Positions 9,160 through 17,287 of a stretch of DNA of 64,000 nucleotides are shown here, in pieces (within the stretch, counting starts at the first letter, position 1; every line of letters starts with the position of its first letter). The stretch comes from an uncultured Alphaproteobacteria bacterium. GTDB taxonomy: Bacteria > Pseudomonadota > Alphaproteobacteria > HIMB59 > GCA-002718135. Made by a program: the position numbers and the translations under genes. The DNA is taken from NCBI GenBank assembly GCA_902537325.1, contig CACBAT010000007.1, forward strand, positions 1-64,000, written 5' to 3'. Below the pieces are notes generated by a model. The model worked only from the letters and a program-made list of their open reading frames with translations. It was not told the origin of the DNA and ran no database searches.

Positions 9160-10000
9160 CTGATGAAATAATATTAATATAAAGATGAGTTTTTACATCT
9201 AAAATATTAGAAATTTCTTTTTGACTTTTTATTCTAATATCTTTTATTTTAGATCCTTTCCTACCCAATAATATTTTTTTGTATCTGTCATTTTTAATAA
9301 TAATATCTTGCTTTATTTTTAGCTGTCCATTTTTCAAATATTTAAAAGTTTTGTTAGTTACTTCTATATTATATGGAATTTCTTTATGAATTAATGATAG
9401 TATTTCATTTCTTGTGCATTCATTGGTGATAAAAATATCATCTTTGTCTGTGATTTCATCATCCTTATATAGCCACCTTCCATATTTTGATTTTTGTAAA
9501 AGATAATCAATTAAATTTTCAAAACCTAATTTTTTTTTAGCTGAAATATTAAAAAATTTCTCAATCTTATATTTTTCTGTAATTAATTTTATATGCTTAA
9601 GTAAATATTCAGTTTTTATTTCATCGGTTTTATTAAAAATAATTGAAATATTCTTTTTTAATTCATAAAGTTTAGGAAAGTCATTTTTTAAATCATTTAA
9701 TTCAATCCTTTTTGAATCAATTAAATACAAAATAATATCTGATTGATTTAAGCCTTCCCATAAATTTTTCTTCAATTTAGTTTTTTGAGATTTATTATTT
9801 CTAAGAAAGCTGATACCAGGTGTATCATATAGAACTAGTTGAGTATTTTTAATATTAACAATTCCAATTACAAAATCTTCAGTAGTATTAATTTTTTTGT
9901 TTGTTATTGAAATTTTCTCACCAACAAGGTTATTTAATAGAGTTGATTTACCTGCATTAGTCTTACCGACAAGACTAATTTTTAATATTTTGCTTTTCAT
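9143..10000 (-). CDS. era: GTPase Era
   Basis: Ribosome-assembly GTPase that binds the 3' end of 16S rRNA. All G motifs are present: P-loop GKTNAGKST (12-20), DTPG, NKTD and the NISAKK loop. The C-terminal KH domain carries LLGRKGSKIKDI. Length (285) is normal. It overlaps rnc upstream by 26 bp and recO downstream by 17 bp, so the five genes lepB-rnc-era-recO-parC form one overlapping operon. Confidence 0.95.
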   Translation of the reverse strand: MKSKILKISLVGKTNAGKSTLLNNLVGEKISITNKKINTTEDFVIGIVNIKNTQLVLYDTPGISFLRNNKSQKTKLKKNLWEGLNQSDIILYLIDSKRIELNDLKNDFPKLYELKKNISIIFNKTDEIKTEYLLKHIKLITEKYKIEKFFNISAKKKLGFENLIDYLLQKSKYGRWLYKDDEITDKDDIFITNECTRNEILSLIHKEIPYNIEVTNKTFKYLKNGQLKIKQDIIIKNDRYKKILLGRKGSKIKDIRIKSQKEISNILDVKTHLYINIISSDAKKI

Positions 10001-10682
10001 TAATTTTTTTTAATGCAATTTCTGCTGAATTTCTCTCTGCTTCTCTTATTGAAGAACCTTTTGAATTAATCTTATTTAAATCTACCACTTTAACTGAAAC
10101 AGTGAATGTGGGTGAATGAGATGGTCCTTCTTTTTTGATTAATTTATATTCAGGAAGTTTTTTATAAAGTTGTTGTGATATTTCTTGTAATAATGTTTTT
10201 GGGTCTAAGGTTTTAGAAATTTCAATATCTAGATGTTTTGACCAAAATTTACTTATAAAATCATATGAAGAGTTATATCCACCATCTAGAAAGATTGCTC
10301 CAATTAATGACTCTACTGAATCTGAAAAAATTGAATTTAACATTTTATTATTTTTTTTCTTAAAATTATATTGAAGCACATCTTCTATTTGCAATTCTTG
10401 AGAAATTTTAAACAAAAATTTTTTTTGAACTAAATAAGAATATTTTTTAGATAAATCACCTTCATTAAATTTTTTATATTTTGAAAATAATAAATTTGCT
10501 ATTATTAATCCTAGTACTCGATCACCTAAAAATTCAAATCTTTCAAATTCATTTATTTTAATTTTTTTTTCATTTTCTAAATAGAAACTTGGATGAGTTA
10601 AGGATTGAATTAACAATTTGCTATTTTTAAACTTATAATTTATTTTTTTTTCAAATAGTTTGATTTTTTTACTATCTATCAT
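9975..10682 (-). CDS. rnc: Ribonuclease III
   Basis: Double-strand-specific endoribonuclease that matures rRNA. The 235-residue protein has the signature ERFEFLGDRVLGL (about residues 47-59), a second acidic cluster in FSDSVESLIGAIFLDGG and a C-terminal dsRNA-binding domain (KTLLQEISQQ to the end). The ATG overlaps the lepB stop as ATGA, and the 3' end overlaps era. Nothing unusual in length. Confidence 0.96.
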   Translation of the reverse strand: MIDSKKIKLFEKKINYKFKNSKLLIQSLTHPSFYLENEKKIKINEFERFEFLGDRVLGLIIANLLFSKYKKFNEGDLSKKYSYLVQKKFLFKISQELQIEDVLQYNFKKKNNKMLNSIFSDSVESLIGAIFLDGGYNSSYDFISKFWSKHLDIEISKTLDPKTLLQEISQQLYKKLPEYKLIKKEGPSHSPTFTVSVKVVDLNKINSKGSSIREAERNSAEIALKKINEKQNIKN

Positions 10683-11413
10683 TGAATTTTTTGAAAAATT
10701 CTTTCATATCTAATTGAGTTAGGCCATTTCCATATCTGTAAAAATCTTGCATTTTCCAAAGAAAAGAAAATAAACTGCGCTTTACCAACTAAATTTTCAT
10801 AAGGAATGAATCCAACTGTACTTATAAATCTACTATCTTGTGAATTATCTCTATTATCACCCATTACAAAGAAATGATTTTGTGGGACATTAAATAACTG
10901 AGTATTATCCGCTATACCATTGTCTGTGATATCAAGAATGTTAATTTCTTTGTTAAAAAAATATTCATTATACATTCTAACTCTTTTGTTACTAGTTTTG
11001 TTATCTGTATCTATAAAATCATTTAATTTTTTTCTTAGAATTTCTGATCCATTAATAAAAATAATACCATTTTTAATTTCTATTTTATCACCAGGTAGAC
11101 CAATAACTCTTTTAATATAATCAGTTCTATTATTTTCAGGAGTTTTAAAAACTACTACATCACCTCTCTCAGGTGTGTTTGAAAATATTTTACCAGGTAT
11201 TAAAGGTATGGAAAATGGAAGAGAGTGTTTTGAAAAACCGTATGAATATTTTGAAACAAAAATAAAATCACCTACAAGAAGATTGGGTTTCATTGATCCT
11301 GAAGGTATGTTGAAAGGTTCAAATATAAATGATCTAATTAATAAGGCTATAAAGATTGCTATAAATATTGATTTTAAATTACCAAAAATACTATTTTTTT
11401 TACCTTTAGTCAT
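10679..11413 (-). CDS. lepB: Signal peptidase I
   Basis: Inner-membrane serine protease that removes signal peptides from Sec- and Tat-exported proteins. One N-terminal membrane segment (about 14-32) is followed by the catalytic serine in NIPSGSMKPN (S40), the catalytic lysine in DYIKRVIGLPGDK (K101) and the MGDNRDNSQDSR box. Length 244. It overlaps acpS by 8 bp and rnc by 4 bp. Exported proteins in the integrative element of this window would be natural substrates. Confidence 0.95.
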   Translation of the reverse strand: MTKGKKNSIFGNLKSIFIAIFIALLIRSFIFEPFNIPSGSMKPNLLVGDFIFVSKYSYGFSKHSLPFSIPLIPGKIFSNTPERGDVVVFKTPENNRTDYIKRVIGLPGDKIEIKNGIIFINGSEILRKKLNDFIDTDNKTSNKRVRMYNEYFFNKEINILDITDNGIADNTQLFNVPQNHFFVMGDNRDNSQDSRFISTVGFIPYENLVGKAQFIFFSLENARFLQIWKWPNSIRYERIFQKIQ

Positions 11414-11792
11414 AGATTGTTACATTTGCTATTGCATATTTTTTTTCATCAGAAAGGGATACTTCGAGTTGTGTATTTGAAGTTTTATTCATATTTTTAA
11501 AAATTTCTTTTGCATTACCATGTAGTTTAATAAATGGTTTACCAAATTGATTGTTTTTGACTTCAATATCTTTCCAAAATACACCTCTAGCTAAACCGGT
11601 GCCTAAAGCTTTAGCACAAGCTTCTTTAGCTGCATATCTTTTTGCATATGATTCTACTGAATTTTTTCTTTTCTCTGATCTTTCGATCTCAGAAATACTA
11701 AAACATCTTTTTTTAAATCTATTACCATATTTATCAATTACTTTTCTTATTCTCTTTATATCAATAATGTCTATTCCATTTCCGTAAATCAT
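11406..11792 (-). CDS. acpS: Holo-[acyl-carrier-protein] synthase
   Basis: Transfers the 4'-phosphopantetheine group from CoA to apo-ACP. The 128-residue protein has the family N-terminus GNGIDIIDIKRIRK with the metal-binding aspartate, and the second motif YAAKEACAKALGTG. Length is typical. It sits 2 bp downstream of rsh and overlaps lepB by 8 bp. In many Alphaproteobacteria pdxJ lies between rsh and acpS; it is absent here. Confidence 0.94.
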   Translation of the reverse strand: MIYGNGIDIIDIKRIRKVIDKYGNRFKKRCFSISEIERSEKRKNSVESYAKRYAAKEACAKALGTGLARGVFWKDIEVKNNQFGKPFIKLHGNAKEIFKNMNKTSNTQLEVSLSDEKKYAIANVTIYD

Positions 11793-11794
11793 TT

Positions 11795-13918
11795 TTAACC
11801 TTTCAATCTCTCTAAGGAAGATACTTCTTTTTCCATTCTTAATGCTGCAATTATATTTTGTAAATGATTAGCGTCTCTAACCTCAATGTCTATTATAATC
11901 TCAAAAAAATCAGGTTTCCTAACGGAAAAAAGAATATTTGAAATATTACCATTATTTTTTGCAATAACTGTTGTTACCTTTCCAAGACTTCCCGGTTTAT
12001 TAAATAATACAACAACAATTCTAGCATTTGATACAGTCTCTAAATTACTTTGATGATCCCAAGAGAGATTTAGCCATCTATCTGGAGCATCTTGATATGA
12101 AGTAAGTGTGTCACAATCAAGTGTATGAACGGCAACACCAATTCCAGCAGTTACTATTCCTACAATACTATCTCCTTTTAAAGGAGAGCAACAACCAGCC
12201 AGATGATATGACATCCCAGCAGTTAATCCTTTTAATTTTATAGGATTTTGAGTATTTTCATTAAACTTAGAAACTGGAATATAATTATATTCAGGATAAA
12301 TTTTTTTAATTACTGAAAGTGCTGTAATTTCTCCTGAACCTATTGATGCATATACATCGTCTATTGATTTGTAATTAAAATCATTGAGTATTTTTTGTTC
12401 AGTATATTTATTAAATTCATAATTCTCTTTTTGAAAAAAATTAAGCAGTATTTCTCTACCAAAAATTATATGTTCTTCTTTCTTTTTAAATCTAAAAAAT
12501 CTTCTTAATTGTGATTTTACCTTTGTTGTTACTGCAAATCTCTGCCATAAAGGAGAAGGTTGTGATGACTCTGAAGTAATAATTTCTATTTGATCACCAT
12601 TATTTAAAATCGTTTTTAATGGCTGTAACTTATCATTAATTTTAGCTGCTACACATTTGTCACCTATCTGACTATGTATTGCGTATGCAAAATCTACTGG
12701 GGTTGCATTTTTAGGCAATTCTATAAGATCTCCTTTTGGAGTAAAAACAAAAATATCGTTCTGAAAAACTTTCAATTTTGAGTTTTGAATTAAATCATCT
12801 TGAGTAACTGATGAATTCATTGAATCTACTAAATCATATACCCACTTATATTCTCTTGCGTCTTTTTCTTTTATTTTTTTTGGATCTTTATATTTCCAAT
12901 GAGAAGCAACACCAAAATCAGCTATTTGATCCATTATGTTTGAACGAAATTGAATTTCAATTTTTTTATTTTTTGGCCCCATTACTGATGTATGCAATGC
13001 CCTGTAACCATTTGATTTTGGAGCAGAAATAAAATCTTTAAATCTACCTTGAATATAGGGATATTGCCTATGGATTATACCCAAGCATCTATAACATTCC
13101 CTAGTTGAATTAGTAATAACTCTAAAAGCCATAATATCCGAAAGTTGCTCGAAAGAAATATTTTTATTTTTAATCTTATTCCATATTGAATAAGGAGACT
13201 TAATTCTACCTTCTACTTTACAAAATAAGTCTTCCTGAAAAAAAATATTTTTTAACTCATATCTAATTTCATCAACAATATTATCGTCCTTTGATTTTAA
13301 ATATTCCAATCTTTCTACTATTGTTTTTTTTGCATCAGGATTTATTATTTCAAATGAGATATCTTCTAATTCATCTTGCCATTCCTTCATTCCTAATCTT
13401 TGAGCTAAGGGAGCATATACTTCAAGTGTTTCTAATGCTATTTTAATTTTTTTATTCTCGTCTTTAATAAATTGAATAGTCCTCATATTGTGTAATCTAT
13501 CAGCTAACTTTACTAAAATAACTCTCAAATCTTTTGTTGTAGCTAAAATTAATTTTTTATAATTCTCACCAAATTTTTGATTGTTTACTTTTAAAGAAAA
13601 TTTATTTATTTTTGTTAATCCATCTACAAGCTCTACTATTTGATTTCCAAAATTTTTATTGATTTCTTCTATATTTAAATTCGTATCTTCCAAAGTATCG
13701 TGAAGCAGGCCTGCTACTATTGAGTCAGCATCTAATTTAATTGATGTCAAAATTTTTGCTACTTCTAGCGGGTGAGTTATAAAAGGATCTCCAGAATTTC
13801 TTAGCTGATTACTATGAGCTTGTTCACTTAATTTAAGCGCATGTCTTACTTTATCTTTATCTTCATTAGTAAGATACGAAGTTATTAATTCTATCTCTTT
13901 ATGAATTTTATAAGTCAT
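11795..13918 (-). CDS. rsh: Bifunctional (p)ppGpp synthetase/hydrolase (RelA/SpoT homologue)
   Basis: Sole stringent-response enzyme visible. Domains in order: an HD hydrolase domain with intact THPLEVAKIL and GLLHDTLEDT; a synthetase domain with GRFKDFISAPKSNGYRALHT and the basic/acidic residues of the active site; a TGS domain (DIFVFTPKGDLIELP); and a C-terminal ACT domain (IVVVLFNKPGSLGKVT). At 707 residues it is a full-length long Rsh. Both catalytic motif sets are intact, so it should make and degrade (p)ppGpp. rpoZ, whose product in many bacteria forms part of the ppGpp site on RNA polymerase, lies just upstream. Confidence 0.94.
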   Translation of the reverse strand: MTYKIHKEIELITSYLTNEDKDKVRHALKLSEQAHSNQLRNSGDPFITHPLEVAKILTSIKLDADSIVAGLLHDTLEDTNLNIEEINKNFGNQIVELVDGLTKINKFSLKVNNQKFGENYKKLILATTKDLRVILVKLADRLHNMRTIQFIKDENKKIKIALETLEVYAPLAQRLGMKEWQDELEDISFEIINPDAKKTIVERLEYLKSKDDNIVDEIRYELKNIFFQEDLFCKVEGRIKSPYSIWNKIKNKNISFEQLSDIMAFRVITNSTRECYRCLGIIHRQYPYIQGRFKDFISAPKSNGYRALHTSVMGPKNKKIEIQFRSNIMDQIADFGVASHWKYKDPKKIKEKDAREYKWVYDLVDSMNSSVTQDDLIQNSKLKVFQNDIFVFTPKGDLIELPKNATPVDFAYAIHSQIGDKCVAAKINDKLQPLKTILNNGDQIEIITSESSQPSPLWQRFAVTTKVKSQLRRFFRFKKKEEHIIFGREILLNFFQKENYEFNKYTEQKILNDFNYKSIDDVYASIGSGEITALSVIKKIYPEYNYIPVSKFNENTQNPIKLKGLTAGMSYHLAGCCSPLKGDSIVGIVTAGIGVAVHTLDCDTLTSYQDAPDRWLNLSWDHQSNLETVSNARIVVVLFNKPGSLGKVTTVIAKNNGNISNILFSVRKPDFFEIIIDIEVRDANHLQNIIAALRMEKEVSSLERLKG

Positions 13919-13958
13919 AAATAATATTTAAATTATTTATTTAAAAAATAATTGAGTT

Positions 13959-14381
13959 TTATTTTTGATCCTGCTTTTTTTCATCACCTAATGAATCATC
14001 TAGATTATCTTGTGCAGCTTCAATAGGAATATTTTCTGAAGTATTATTAATATCTTCGTTATTTTGCAATATTTCATCACTATCTAGTTCAGAAACTTTG
14101 GCTTCACTATCATCACTATTATCTTCTATTTCATTTATTTCTTCATCCTCACTAAATGTAGTGGTTTGATATTCTTCAATTAAATCATTTTTTAGTTGTT
14201 CTGTTGTAAAAGTTTCTTCTGCTATTTCCCTAAGTGCAATAACTGTATTTTTATCATTATCAATTTCTACAGTTGGATTTTCACCAGAATATAATTTTCT
14301 AGCTCTATTTGAAGCTACCAAAACTAACTCAAACCTACTTGGAAATTTATCAATACAATCTTCAACAGTTATTCTTGCCAT
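13959..14381 (-). CDS. rpoZ: RNA polymerase omega subunit with acidic C-terminal tail
   Basis: Small assembly subunit of RNA polymerase. Residues 1-60 match omega: MARITVEDC near the start, [14 protein letters not shown], then [11 protein letters not shown]. After about residue 75 comes a long acidic, low-complexity tail rich in D, E, S and N, ending in EKKQDQK, which takes the protein to 140 residues against roughly 90 in E. coli. Extended omegas are known in Alphaproteobacteria, so the tail is not unique. The gene lies between smpB and rsh, as in many relatives. Confidence 0.92.
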   Translation of the reverse strand: MARITVEDCIDKFPSRFELVLVASNRARKLYSGENPTVEIDNDKNTVIALREIAEETFTTEQLKNDLIEEYQTTTFSEDEEINEIEDNSDDSEAKVSELDSDEILQNNEDINNTSENIPIEAAQDNLDDSLGDEKKQDQK

Positions 14382-14418
14382 AATGGGCTTATAGTTATGA
14401 ATTTATAAAAGTAAATAG

Positions 14419-14865
14419 TTAATTATTTTTAAGCAATCTTTGCTTTTTAATATTCCAATCTCTTTGTTTTATTGACTCTCTTTTATCAATTTTCTTCTTA
14501 CCTTTAGCAATTCCGCATGATAGTTTTGCAAAACCCTTATTTGAGAAATATAAAGAAAGTGGAATTATTGTAAATCCACCTTGTTTAATAGAACCTGATA
14601 TTTTATCAAATTCTCTTTTTGTAACTAATAATTTTCTTTTTCTACTTGGATCATAGTTGTGCTCATTTGAATTTTGATATTTTTTTATAAATGAATTTGA
14701 AAGCCATAGTTCACCATTCTGTTCTATAATATAAGAACCTCTAATAGAGCCTGTATTTTGTCGTAAAGATTTAACTTCTGATCCAGTTAATACAATACCA
14801 GCTTCAATTTTATTGGATATTGTAAAGTTATAATTAGCCCTATTGTTTGCGGCTATAATTTTCAT
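14419..14865 (-). CDS. smpB: SsrA-binding protein SmpB
   Basis: Binds tmRNA and guides it to stalled ribosomes in trans-translation. The 148-residue protein shows IEAGIVLTGSEVKSLR, the core beta-barrel, and the basic C-terminal tail (KGKKKIDKRESIKQRDW) that occupies the empty mRNA channel. Length is normal. It abuts dapA with no gap. No tmRNA gene is recognisable in the window. Confidence 0.96.
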   Translation of the reverse strand: MKIIAANNRANYNFTISNKIEAGIVLTGSEVKSLRQNTGSIRGSYIIEQNGELWLSNSFIKKYQNSNEHNYDPSRKRKLLVTKREFDKISGSIKQGGFTIIPLSLYFSNKGFAKLSCGIAKGKKKIDKRESIKQRDWNIKKQRLLKNN

Positions 14866-15738
14866 TTATAGTAGTTGTAATTCTCGGAGGCAATTTTTGA
14901 CTACTTTTTTTGTATCATCTTTAATTTGTGATAAGGGCAATCTTGTATCTTCATTACATAAGCCCAATAATGAAGCTGCATATTTTACTGGTCCAGGGCT
15001 TGATTCAATAAATAAAGCATTGTGCAAGGATGATAATTTTAAATTAACTTCTTGAGCTTTGGAAATATTGGACTCTTGCCAAGCAATATGCATTTCTGAA
15101 CACAATTTTGGTGCTACATTTGCAGTAACTGATATACATCCATCACCTCCTTGTGCTAAGTAAGCTAATGCTGTCCCATCTTCTCCAGAAAGATAACAAA
15201 ATTCATTTTGCATTTTTTTTCTAGTAAGTAGCGGTCTAAATAAATCATTTGTTGCATCCTTAACCCCAATAATATTTTTAATTTTTGATAATTCGATCAT
15301 AGTTTCAATAGACATATCAACAATTGATCTACCAGGTATATTATAAATAATTATCGGAATATTAGTTTTTTCAGCTATAGTTCTAAAATGCTCATATAAA
15401 CCTGATTGAGTTGGTTTGTTATAATATGGTGTTACAATTAAAGCAGCATCTGCTCCAGAATTTTCAGCATGTTCAGTATACTCGATAGCTTCTAAAGTAT
15501 TGTTTGAACCAGTACCAGCTATAACAGGAATTCTTTTATCTGTAACTCTAATTGTTTCCTCAATTATTTTTTTATGTTCGTCGTGTGATAACGTTGGTGA
15601 TTCCCCAGTTGTTCCACAAGGAACTAGTCCATGAGATCCATTATCAATTAAATAATTTAAAACTTTAGTTAACGAATCATAATCAACTTTGTCTTCAGAA
15701 AACGGAGTAATAACTGCTGGTATACTTCCTTTAAACAT
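14866..15738 (-). CDS. dapA: 4-hydroxy-tetrahydrodipicolinate synthase
   Basis: Condenses pyruvate with aspartate semialdehyde, the first committed step to diaminopimelate and lysine. The 290-residue TIM-barrel protein has GTTGESPTL (T43-T44), the catalytic tyrosine in IYNIPGRS (Y132) and the Schiff-base lysine in IGVKDAT (K160). Length is normal. It is the last chromosomal gene before tRNA-Ser and the integrative element; only 7 bp lies between its start and the tRNA 3' end, so it may be transcribed from the tRNA promoter or from within the element. Confidence 0.96.
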   Translation of the reverse strand: MFKGSIPAVITPFSEDKVDYDSLTKVLNYLIDNGSHGLVPCGTTGESPTLSHDEHKKIIEETIRVTDKRIPVIAGTGSNNTLEAIEYTEHAENSGADAALIVTPYYNKPTQSGLYEHFRTIAEKTNIPIIIYNIPGRSIVDMSIETMIELSKIKNIIGVKDATNDLFRPLLTRKKMQNEFCYLSGEDGTALAYLAQGGDGCISVTANVAPKLCSEMHIAWQESNISKAQEVNLKLSSLHNALFIESSPGPVKYAASLLGLCNEDTRLPLSQIKDDTKKVVKNCLRELQLL

Positions 15739-15745
15739 TTCTATA

Positions 15746-15837
15746 TGGCGGAGAGAGAGGGATTCGAACCCTCGGAAGGAATTACTTCCTTCGCAGGTTT
15801 AGCAAACCTGTGGTTTAAGCCACTCACCCATCTCTCC
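15746..15837 (-). tRNA. tRNA-Ser (anticodon GCU)
   Basis: On the minus strand the sequence folds as a class II tRNA. The 7-bp acceptor stem GGAGAGA pairs with TCTCTCC, followed by discriminator G and an encoded CCA. The anticodon stem is CAGGT/ACCTG with loop TTGCTAA, giving anticodon GCU for AGC/AGU serine codons. A long variable arm (GAAGGAAGTAATTCCTTC) and the T arm GAGGG/CCCTC with GTTCGAATC follow. The 92 nt includes CCA. Its 5' half (15799-15837) is inside the 43-bp repeat bounding the integrative element, so the gene is intact but its upstream flank belongs to the element. Confidence 0.96.
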
Positions 15838-15841
15838 TTTT
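15799..15841. repeat. Left attachment repeat (tRNA side), 43 bp
   Basis: Identical over 43 bp to 26747-26789. It runs from the anticodon loop of tRNA-Ser through its 5' end plus four T residues. Here it is part of the complete tRNA gene. Strand exchange by tyrosine integrases often occurs at the anticodon or T-loop symmetry of tRNA genes, which matches the repeat ending in the anticodon loop. Confidence 0.9.
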
Positions 15842-15976
15842 GTTGTTTGTTCAAAGTTAACCTTTCTAACTTTACCGATAATCAATAAAACACTTACGTT
15901 ATTTACTTTTCTCGTTGTTATTATTTAGCATAGAATAACTTGGGATAATAGAAAATTATTAATGAGATGTTGATTC

Positions 15977-15998
15977 AAAGTGGTACGGAAGTGGTACG
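15977..15998 (+). promoter_or_regulatory. Left tandem GTGGTACG pair, probable integrase arm site
   Basis: AAAGTGGTACG GAA GTGGTACG: two copies of the octamer at 15980-15987 and 15991-15998, an 11-bp period (one helical turn). The same pair occurs in the same orientation at 26641-26662 near the other end. Paired direct repeats flanking both attachment sites are the expected layout of arm-type sites bound by the integrase N-terminal domain. Confidence 0.7.
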
Positions 15999-16150
15999 CA
16001 GTATCTTTATTCTTGTTTTAAGCGATGGTGAACAAGTTGTAAGAGCTTCCCCTACCATTACTAATCTAAAATACAGACCTCTGAGCGTTTAAAATTTGAA
16101 TCATAAGAATCAATCTACGAACGAAAAAAACCGAAAACCTGTGTGCCATT

Positions 16151-16226
16151 AGGTACTTAAAAAGTTCAATTAAATCGAATAGCAAATGGTGCAATACCCA
16201 CCACAACCATTTGGCCTAGGTACTTA
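16151..16226. repeat. Hairpin-forming segment flanked by AGGTACTTA repeats
   Basis: AGGTACTTA occurs at 16151-16159 and again at 16218-16226. Between them lies a perfect 8-bp inverted repeat, CAAATGGT (16183-16190) and ACCATTTG (16206-16213), with an alternative inner GGTG/CACC pairing. It sits about 100 bp past the end of the leftward replication operon. It could be a terminator-like structure, a small RNA or a replication site; no T-run follows on either strand. Confidence 0.45.
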
Positions 16227-16322
16227 CAATGTCTGCTAAAGGTCAAAGACAAATACAAACAGCCATCAGTTGAAAAGTTTTAGAAAATGCCTCTAGGTTC
16301 ACATGGCCAAAAAAATTTGTAA

Positions 16323-16748
16323 TTAAATTCCCTTGTTCTCGGTAAAGAAGTTGTATTCTTCTTCCATCTTCTTTCCTATTGCGTGTAGTTCAAGTTCTCT
16401 TATGTGCATCTTTGCAGCTTGCTTTCTTGTATTCTGCTCTAATAGCGCTTCATAGAACCCCATAGTGTAAACTAATCTTACTAGTGCAATATGATCATTA
16501 AGTTTTTCTTTTGGTTTGTATTTTAAAATAAGTTCCCAAAGTTCCAAATGATTTGAAAGATCATTCATGAAACCAGGAAAACAATTCATGGCATTATCTT
16601 TACATGAAACTAACAAATTTATTTCAGTTTTGCTAAATCTGCCACCCTCCTTTTTCTTTTTGATCTCTTGCATGTTTTTAATTTCACGTTTGATATCTTT
16701 TGTATCAATCTCAACTGTCTTTTTTATTTCTTTTGTAGAAATTGTCAT
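16323..16748 (-). CDS. Unrecognised small cytoplasmic protein of the element (141 aa)
   Basis: I do not recognise this protein. The first 40 residues are highly charged (repeated K-K-T/E-I-D blocks, probably helical); the rest is a helix-rich domain with FPGFMNDLSNHLELWELILKY and an acidic C-terminus. There is no signal peptide or membrane segment. Its start overlaps the upstream 101-residue gene by 38 bp in another frame, so translation is probably coupled. It is the last gene of the leftward replication operon. A packaging or DNA-binding role is possible from position alone and is not supported by a motif. Confidence 0.7.
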   Translation of the reverse strand: MTISTKEIKKTVEIDTKDIKREIKNMQEIKKKKEGGRFSKTEINLLVSCKDNAMNCFPGFMNDLSNHLELWELILKYKPKEKLNDHIALVRLVYTMGFYEALLEQNTRKQAAKMHIRELELHAIGKKMEEEYNFFTENKGI

Positions 16749-17016
16749 ACCTGTCCTTTTTTATTTTAGTTAATTCCTCAAGCGTTAGAGGCGTACGATT
16801 TAAATCTAGTTCCTTGATCAAATCTGGTGCTGGTTTTGCTGCTTGTTCAGCTTCAAGTTTTGCTCTTGCTCGTTGTCTAGCAAGATACATTTGATCTTTG
16901 AATGATGGTTTAGTTAAACGCTTATGCTTTTTGTAGCCATCAGATTTAATTTCACTTGGCTCTTCAACGTACTCACCAAAAATATCTATGAAGTCTTTAT
17001 TTGATTCGTCTGTCAT
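16711..17016 (-). CDS. Unrecognised small charged protein of the element (101 aa)
   Basis: Not recognised. An acidic N-terminus (DIFGEYVEEPSEIKSD) is followed by a basic helix rich in A, R, K and E (YLARQRARAKLEAEQAAK), suggesting a coiled or nucleic-acid-binding segment, and a lysine-rich end. It is cytoplasmic, with no cysteine. It overlaps its upstream neighbour by 20 bp and its downstream neighbour by 38 bp, so the three small genes are one translational unit following the helicase gene. Confidence 0.68.
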   Translation of the reverse strand: MTDESNKDFIDIFGEYVEEPSEIKSDGYKKHKRLTKPSFKDQMYLARQRARAKLEAEQAAKPAPDLIKELDLNRTPLTLEELTKIKKDRYDNFYKRNKKDS

Positions 17017-17287
17017 GTACGGCCTCCCCTAGTCTAAGTTTTAAATCAATGATTTCTGTTGGTGCTTCATCGTCATTCAGCTTGTATGGCGCATGTATTT
17101 TAGGATTAATGTAAAAGTTTCCAATTAAGGTATCCTCATCAATGATATTATCATTGTACAAGTGCCATGCCTTTTCTAAAAATTGCCTAGATACTTTTTT
17201 GATAATGTCATCTATCAGTTCACGTCTAAGCTCTTTGTAAATCTCTTTCTTTCTTTCCTTTCTTTCAACTCTTGCAGATTCAATCAT
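16997..17287 (-). CDS. Unrecognised small charged protein of the element (96 aa)
   Basis: Not recognised. The first 40 residues form a strongly charged helix (RVERKERKKEIYKELRRELI) followed by a compact region with WHLYNDNIIDEDTLIGNFY. It is cytoplasmic. The start overlaps the stop of the TOPRIM/helicase gene by 4 bp, so it is translated with the replication genes and may be an accessory replication or regulatory factor. That role is inferred from position only. Confidence 0.68.
   Translation of the reverse strand: MIESARVERKERKKEIYKELRRELIDDIIKKVSRQFLEKAWHLYNDNIIDEDTLIGNFYINPKIHAPYKLNDDEAPTEIIDLKLRLGEAVHDRRIK

Larger units (their letters stand above)
15842..16322. other. Gene-free left arm of the element (481 bp)
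   Basis: I see no convincing open frame. It holds, in order: an inverted repeat AAAGTTA/TAACTTT (15853-15859 and 15867-15873) close to the tRNA 5' end; the tandem integrase-arm-like motif at 15977-15998; and a structured segment at 16151-16226. The promoter that now drives tRNA-Ser must lie here on the minus strand, but no clear -35/-10 pair stands out. Confidence 0.6.
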
